Assembly (NCBI GenBank): GCA_045644025.1
Contig: JAZRGE010000048.1
Coordinates: forward strand, 1-15,164
DNA length: 15,164 nucleotides
DNA from: JAZRGE01 sp045644025
GTDB lineage: Bacteria; Bacillota; Clostridia; Oscillospirales; Acutalibacteraceae
Reading direction: 5' to 3'
Positions 12,582 to 15,164 of this stretch are shown piece by piece (the stretch's first letter is position 1; each line of letters starts with the position of its first letter). Both the position numbers and the translations under genes were made by a program. The notes beneath the pieces were generated by a model. That model saw only the letters and a list, made by a program, of their open reading frames with translations. It was not told the origin of the DNA and searched no databases.

Positions 12582-15164
12582 ATGAGCAAACGCGTTTTAT
12601 CCCTTTGCCTCGCTTTGGCTGTTCTGCTCTTAGCTCTGCCCATTATGCCTTTTGGCAATATGGATGCAAAGGCTGCAGGCAACGCCAGCGTAGTTCCCAC
12701 CTATTCCTTTTCAAGCTGGCCTAGCACAGTACCGGAAAGGGTAGTTGCTACATTCGACGAGGAAGATGCCCAGGTTGGTCACACCAACTACTGGAGAGAA
12801 AATGGCGCCGATCAGTATGCCCCTCAGTATAAGGGCTACGTTTATTCCGGCGCGGCTACTGTATTCACCGAGGCTATTGTTGATGGTGAGTATAGAGTGG
12901 ATTTTAGCAAATACGATGCTAATGCTACACCCAGCATCAATGTGTTTATGGATCCTGCAAAAAATCAGGTCCCCACAGTGAACACCAAGATGCTGAAGTT
13001 CCATATCGATACTACCGGTATGGATAGCGAATCTATTGGACCTACCACCGGAGTTCGTTTTATGCTGGCCGAATCCAATGGTTCTTCCGGCACTACTAAC
13101 AGAGCTTATGTTGTAGACAATAAGACTTGGTACTTCCAGCCCGATGCCACAGAAGAAAATCCCAATCCCGAGATGGAGATAAAGAATACCGGCAATGCTA
13201 ACGGTAATAGCATGTGGAATAGTTTCCTTTATCTTCCCAACGGTGTTAAGGGTACTGTTTATCTGCCTGTAGATGCCTTCTATCTTACTGAGACAAGCAA
13301 GATTAACAACTATAGGTTGACTTATACTCACTGGGATTCTGCTCTCGGCGCAAATGTCACAGATTACGACAGAGCTTTTGATAGAGAAGCTTGGGAACAC
13401 TTTTTGACTAATATCGCTACTTCCTGGAAACATCAGAATTCCATCACCTTGAACATCCGCGATAATATCGGCGAAGGCGACTGGATTGCTGTGGATGGTT
13501 TCGAGTGGCTTATGGATTTCCCCCTTAACTCCCACCAGCTTCAGGTTGTTACTCAAGATTTCTCTAATTTTAGGAACTCCTTCAACTGGCAGTGGATGTA
13601 TGGTACTCATGGTTCCTATGGTAACACCAACAGCGGTGCAACAAGCTCCGCTATCGGTACCAACTATCAGGTAGTTCCTCCCGAAATTGATACTACCGGC
13701 GGTAAATTTGCCGTTACTCCCAACGATTCCGATCCTACCCTTGCTCGTATTTCCAATGTTATCTATGGTGTGGGCAATTGGAATGGCGCTAAGGCCTTCT
13801 CTTTTGATCTGGATATATCTGAGCTTTCCGATATTAGCTCTCGTTGGATCAGAATTTACTTTGGCGGTAATATGACAAACAACGAATGGGCTAACAGTTC
13901 TAATTTCCATGCTCAGGCAGGCACAATCTACTTTGTTGCTGATGATGGTACTATTACTGTGAGCACCACTTCTGCTTCCAGCGATAAGAACACCACAAGA
14001 AAGCTTCCCAGCAAGTTTAAAGGTAAGGTTATCATTCCCCGCGAGAGCATCGTGTGGTATGATGGCAACGAAAACTATAAGGATCTCGACACCGCTTTCG
14101 ACAACAACAAATTTACCTGTGAGATCTCTTGGGATCCTGCTGATAATGGTGTTGCTACCTATTATATAGACAATCTCACCTACTACACCGATATTGAAGG
14201 CCCCGAGGCCGGCTACAACTTCGCAACCGATAAGATCGGCTACGAATCCAACGGTGTGATTTCTTCCACTATTAATACTGTAGAAGCATGGGTTAAGACT
14301 ACTGCCACCGCAGCAGGCACCATCTTCTCCGATAAATATACCTACCCCGATAAGAACTACGCCGATGGCTATGAGTCCTTCCAGATCGCTATGAACAAGG
14401 AAGGCAACCCCGTTGTTTACCTTTCTGCCGGCGATTGCACCGCTCAGTTTGTGGATTGGACAATCGATTCCGTTACCATCAACAATGGCAAGTGGAACCA
14501 CATTGCTGTTGCTGTGGATCAGGAAGCTAAGGCTGTTAAGTTCTATCTCAATGGTATTGAAGTTGCCTCCAAGGCATTCGAGGCTTTCGATGGCGTAGAG
14601 ATGGCTCGTCCCATCGTGCTTGGCCACACCATCAACAATTCTGCAAGTGTTAAGGATTGGTTCGATGGCGAGATCGCTAAGGTTGCTGTTTTCGGTGATA
14701 CCAGAAACGCAGGCGAAGTGATGCTGGATGCTATCGGCACTATTGATACAACCGATGAGAATCTCCTTGCTTTCTGGGAGCTCAACGGCACTATCGATGC
14801 CACTCTCGAAGCTTACGATCAGAAGGTTACACCCGAAGACGAGAAGTACGATGAGTATGTAAAAGACATCACTGATGGTAGCTACACCATCGCTTTCCTC
14901 CCCGATACTCAGATAGTTAACCGCAGCTACTCCGATGACGTTACCGAGTTCGACTATTTCAACAATATCTACACTTGGCTCATCGATAATGCTGACGACT
15001 ACAATATTAAGGCTGTTCTTGGCCTCGGTGATATCACCGATACCAACGACACCAGCACTGCTGCTGCCTGGTCCCATGTAAATTGGGAGTGGAACAACGC
15101 ACGCCTTGCTTTCGATCGTCTCTCTGCAGCAGGTATCCCCTGGGCTATCGTGCAGGGCAACCAC
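12582..15164 (+). CDS. Secreted multidomain protein: signal peptide, two similar N-terminal modules, LamG-like domain, calcineurin-like phosphoesterase (3' end missing)
   Basis: The first 861 codons are visible, and the gene runs past the right edge. Residues 1-32 are a classical signal peptide (MSKRVLSLCLALAVLLLALP, cleavage near AKA-AG). Residues about 55-330 and 335-540 look like two related beta-rich modules, possibly carbohydrate-binding. A LamG/concanavalin-like domain covers about 544-740 (GYESNG, AWVKTT, KWNHIAVAVDQEAKAVKFYLNGIEV, FDGEIAKVAVF). A metallophosphoesterase domain starts at about 768, with metal-binding motifs FLPDTQ (Asp775), GDITD (816-820) and GNH (859-861), at which the window ends. 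GAGGAGG eight bases before the ATG fixes the start. The protein is likely exported and possibly wall-bound; any anchor would be beyond the edge. The phosphoester substrate is unknown. Confidence 0.88.
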   Translation, partial: MSKRVLSLCLALAVLLLALPIMPFGNMDAKAAGNASVVPTYSFSSWPSTVPERVVATFDEEDAQVGHTNYWRENGADQYAPQYKGYVYSGAATVFTEAIVDGEYRVDFSKYDANATPSINVFMDPAKNQVPTVNTKMLKFHIDTTGMDSESIGPTTGVRFMLAESNGSSGTTNRAYVVDNKTWYFQPDATEENPNPEMEIKNTGNANGNSMWNSFLYLPNGVKGTVYLPVDAFYLTETSKINNYRLTYTHWDSALGANVTDYDRAFDREAWEHFLTNIATSWKHQNSITLNIRDNIGEGDWIAVDGFEWLMDFPLNSHQLQVVTQDFSNFRNSFNWQWMYGTHGSYGNTNSGATSSAIGTNYQVVPPEIDTTGGKFAVTPNDSDPTLARISNVIYGVGNWNGAKAFSFDLDISELSDISSRWIRIYFGGNMTNNEWANSSNFHAQAGTIYFVADDGTITVSTTSASSDKNTTRKLPSKFKGKVIIPRESIVWYDGNENYKDLDTAFDNNKFTCEISWDPADNGVATYYIDNLTYYTDIEGPEAGYNFATDKIGYESNGVISSTINTVEAWVKTTATAAGTIFSDKYTYPDKNYADGYESFQIAMNKEGNPVVYLSAGDCTAQFVDWTIDSVTINNGKWNHIAVAVDQEAKAVKFYLNGIEVASKAFEAFDGVEMARPIVLGHTINNSASVKDWFDGEIAKVAVFGDTRNAGEVMLDAIGTIDTTDENLLAFWELNGTIDATLEAYDQKVTPEDEKYDEYVKDITDGSYTIAFLPDTQIVNRSYSDDVTEFDYFNNIYTWLIDNADDYNIKAVLGLGDITDTNDTSTAAAWSHVNWEWNNARLAFDRLSAAGIPWAIVQGNH

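Noticed and set aside
12711..15164. An 817-codon open frame on the minus strand opposite the secreted-protein gene
   Set aside because: It is in exact codon register with the sense gene. It stays open because the sense gene avoids TTA, CTA and TCA codons, and it ends where the sense strand uses TCA (Ser). Its product shows no family motif, while the plus strand gives a signal peptide, LamG and phosphoesterase motifs.

Overview
The window looks like an origin-proximal chromosomal segment of a Clostridia-type Bacillota. The reasons are a split mnmG-rsmG-(ParB paralogue) ... parA-parB block, two identical 16-bp parS palindromes, a SpoIID-type peptidoglycan hydrolase, strong AGGAGG-type ribosome binding sites, and sigma-A-like promoters with TATAAT boxes. 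I cannot name a genus. No DnaA-box cluster is visible, so the origin itself is probably outside the window.

Left part (1-4410, all minus strand; transcription runs right to left): spoIID-like gene, then a parS site and a good promoter, then parA-parB-serS as a tight operon, a rho-independent terminator, and the 5' end of an RlmD/RumA-family 23S rRNA methyltransferase that runs off the left edge. The ParB start should be moved 9 nt downstream of the longest reading, to the ATG that a Shine-Dalgarno (SD) sequence actually serves.

Middle part (4442-8938): a plus-strand gene for an unrecognised eight-helix membrane protein is divergent from spoIID and convergent with a second, unusual ParB-family gene. 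That gene sits where noc normally sits, next to rsmG, but has its own extended -10 promoter just after the rsmG terminator. mnmG (TTG start, perfect SD) and rsmG overlap by one base. mnmG carries the second parS site inside its coding sequence. The spoIID and membrane protein genes split what is usually a continuous mnmG-rsmG-noc-parA-parB block.

Right part (8976-15164, plus strand): a 1009-residue fused ABC ATPase/FtsX-type permease with a very large extracytoplasmic domain, then about 520 bp of non-coding DNA, then a long secreted protein with two similar N-terminal modules, a LamG-like domain and a calcineurin-like phosphoesterase domain cut by the right edge. The non-coding stretch holds three tandem GC-rich hairpins with the same eight-base loop but different stems, an AT-rich inverted repeat, a probable promoter, and a nested hairpin in the leader of the secreted-protein gene.

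The most interesting signals are the hairpin trio, the structured leader, and the Noc-position ParB paralogue that keeps GERR but has lost the ENLQR motif. I saw no phage, CRISPR, transposon or defence genes.
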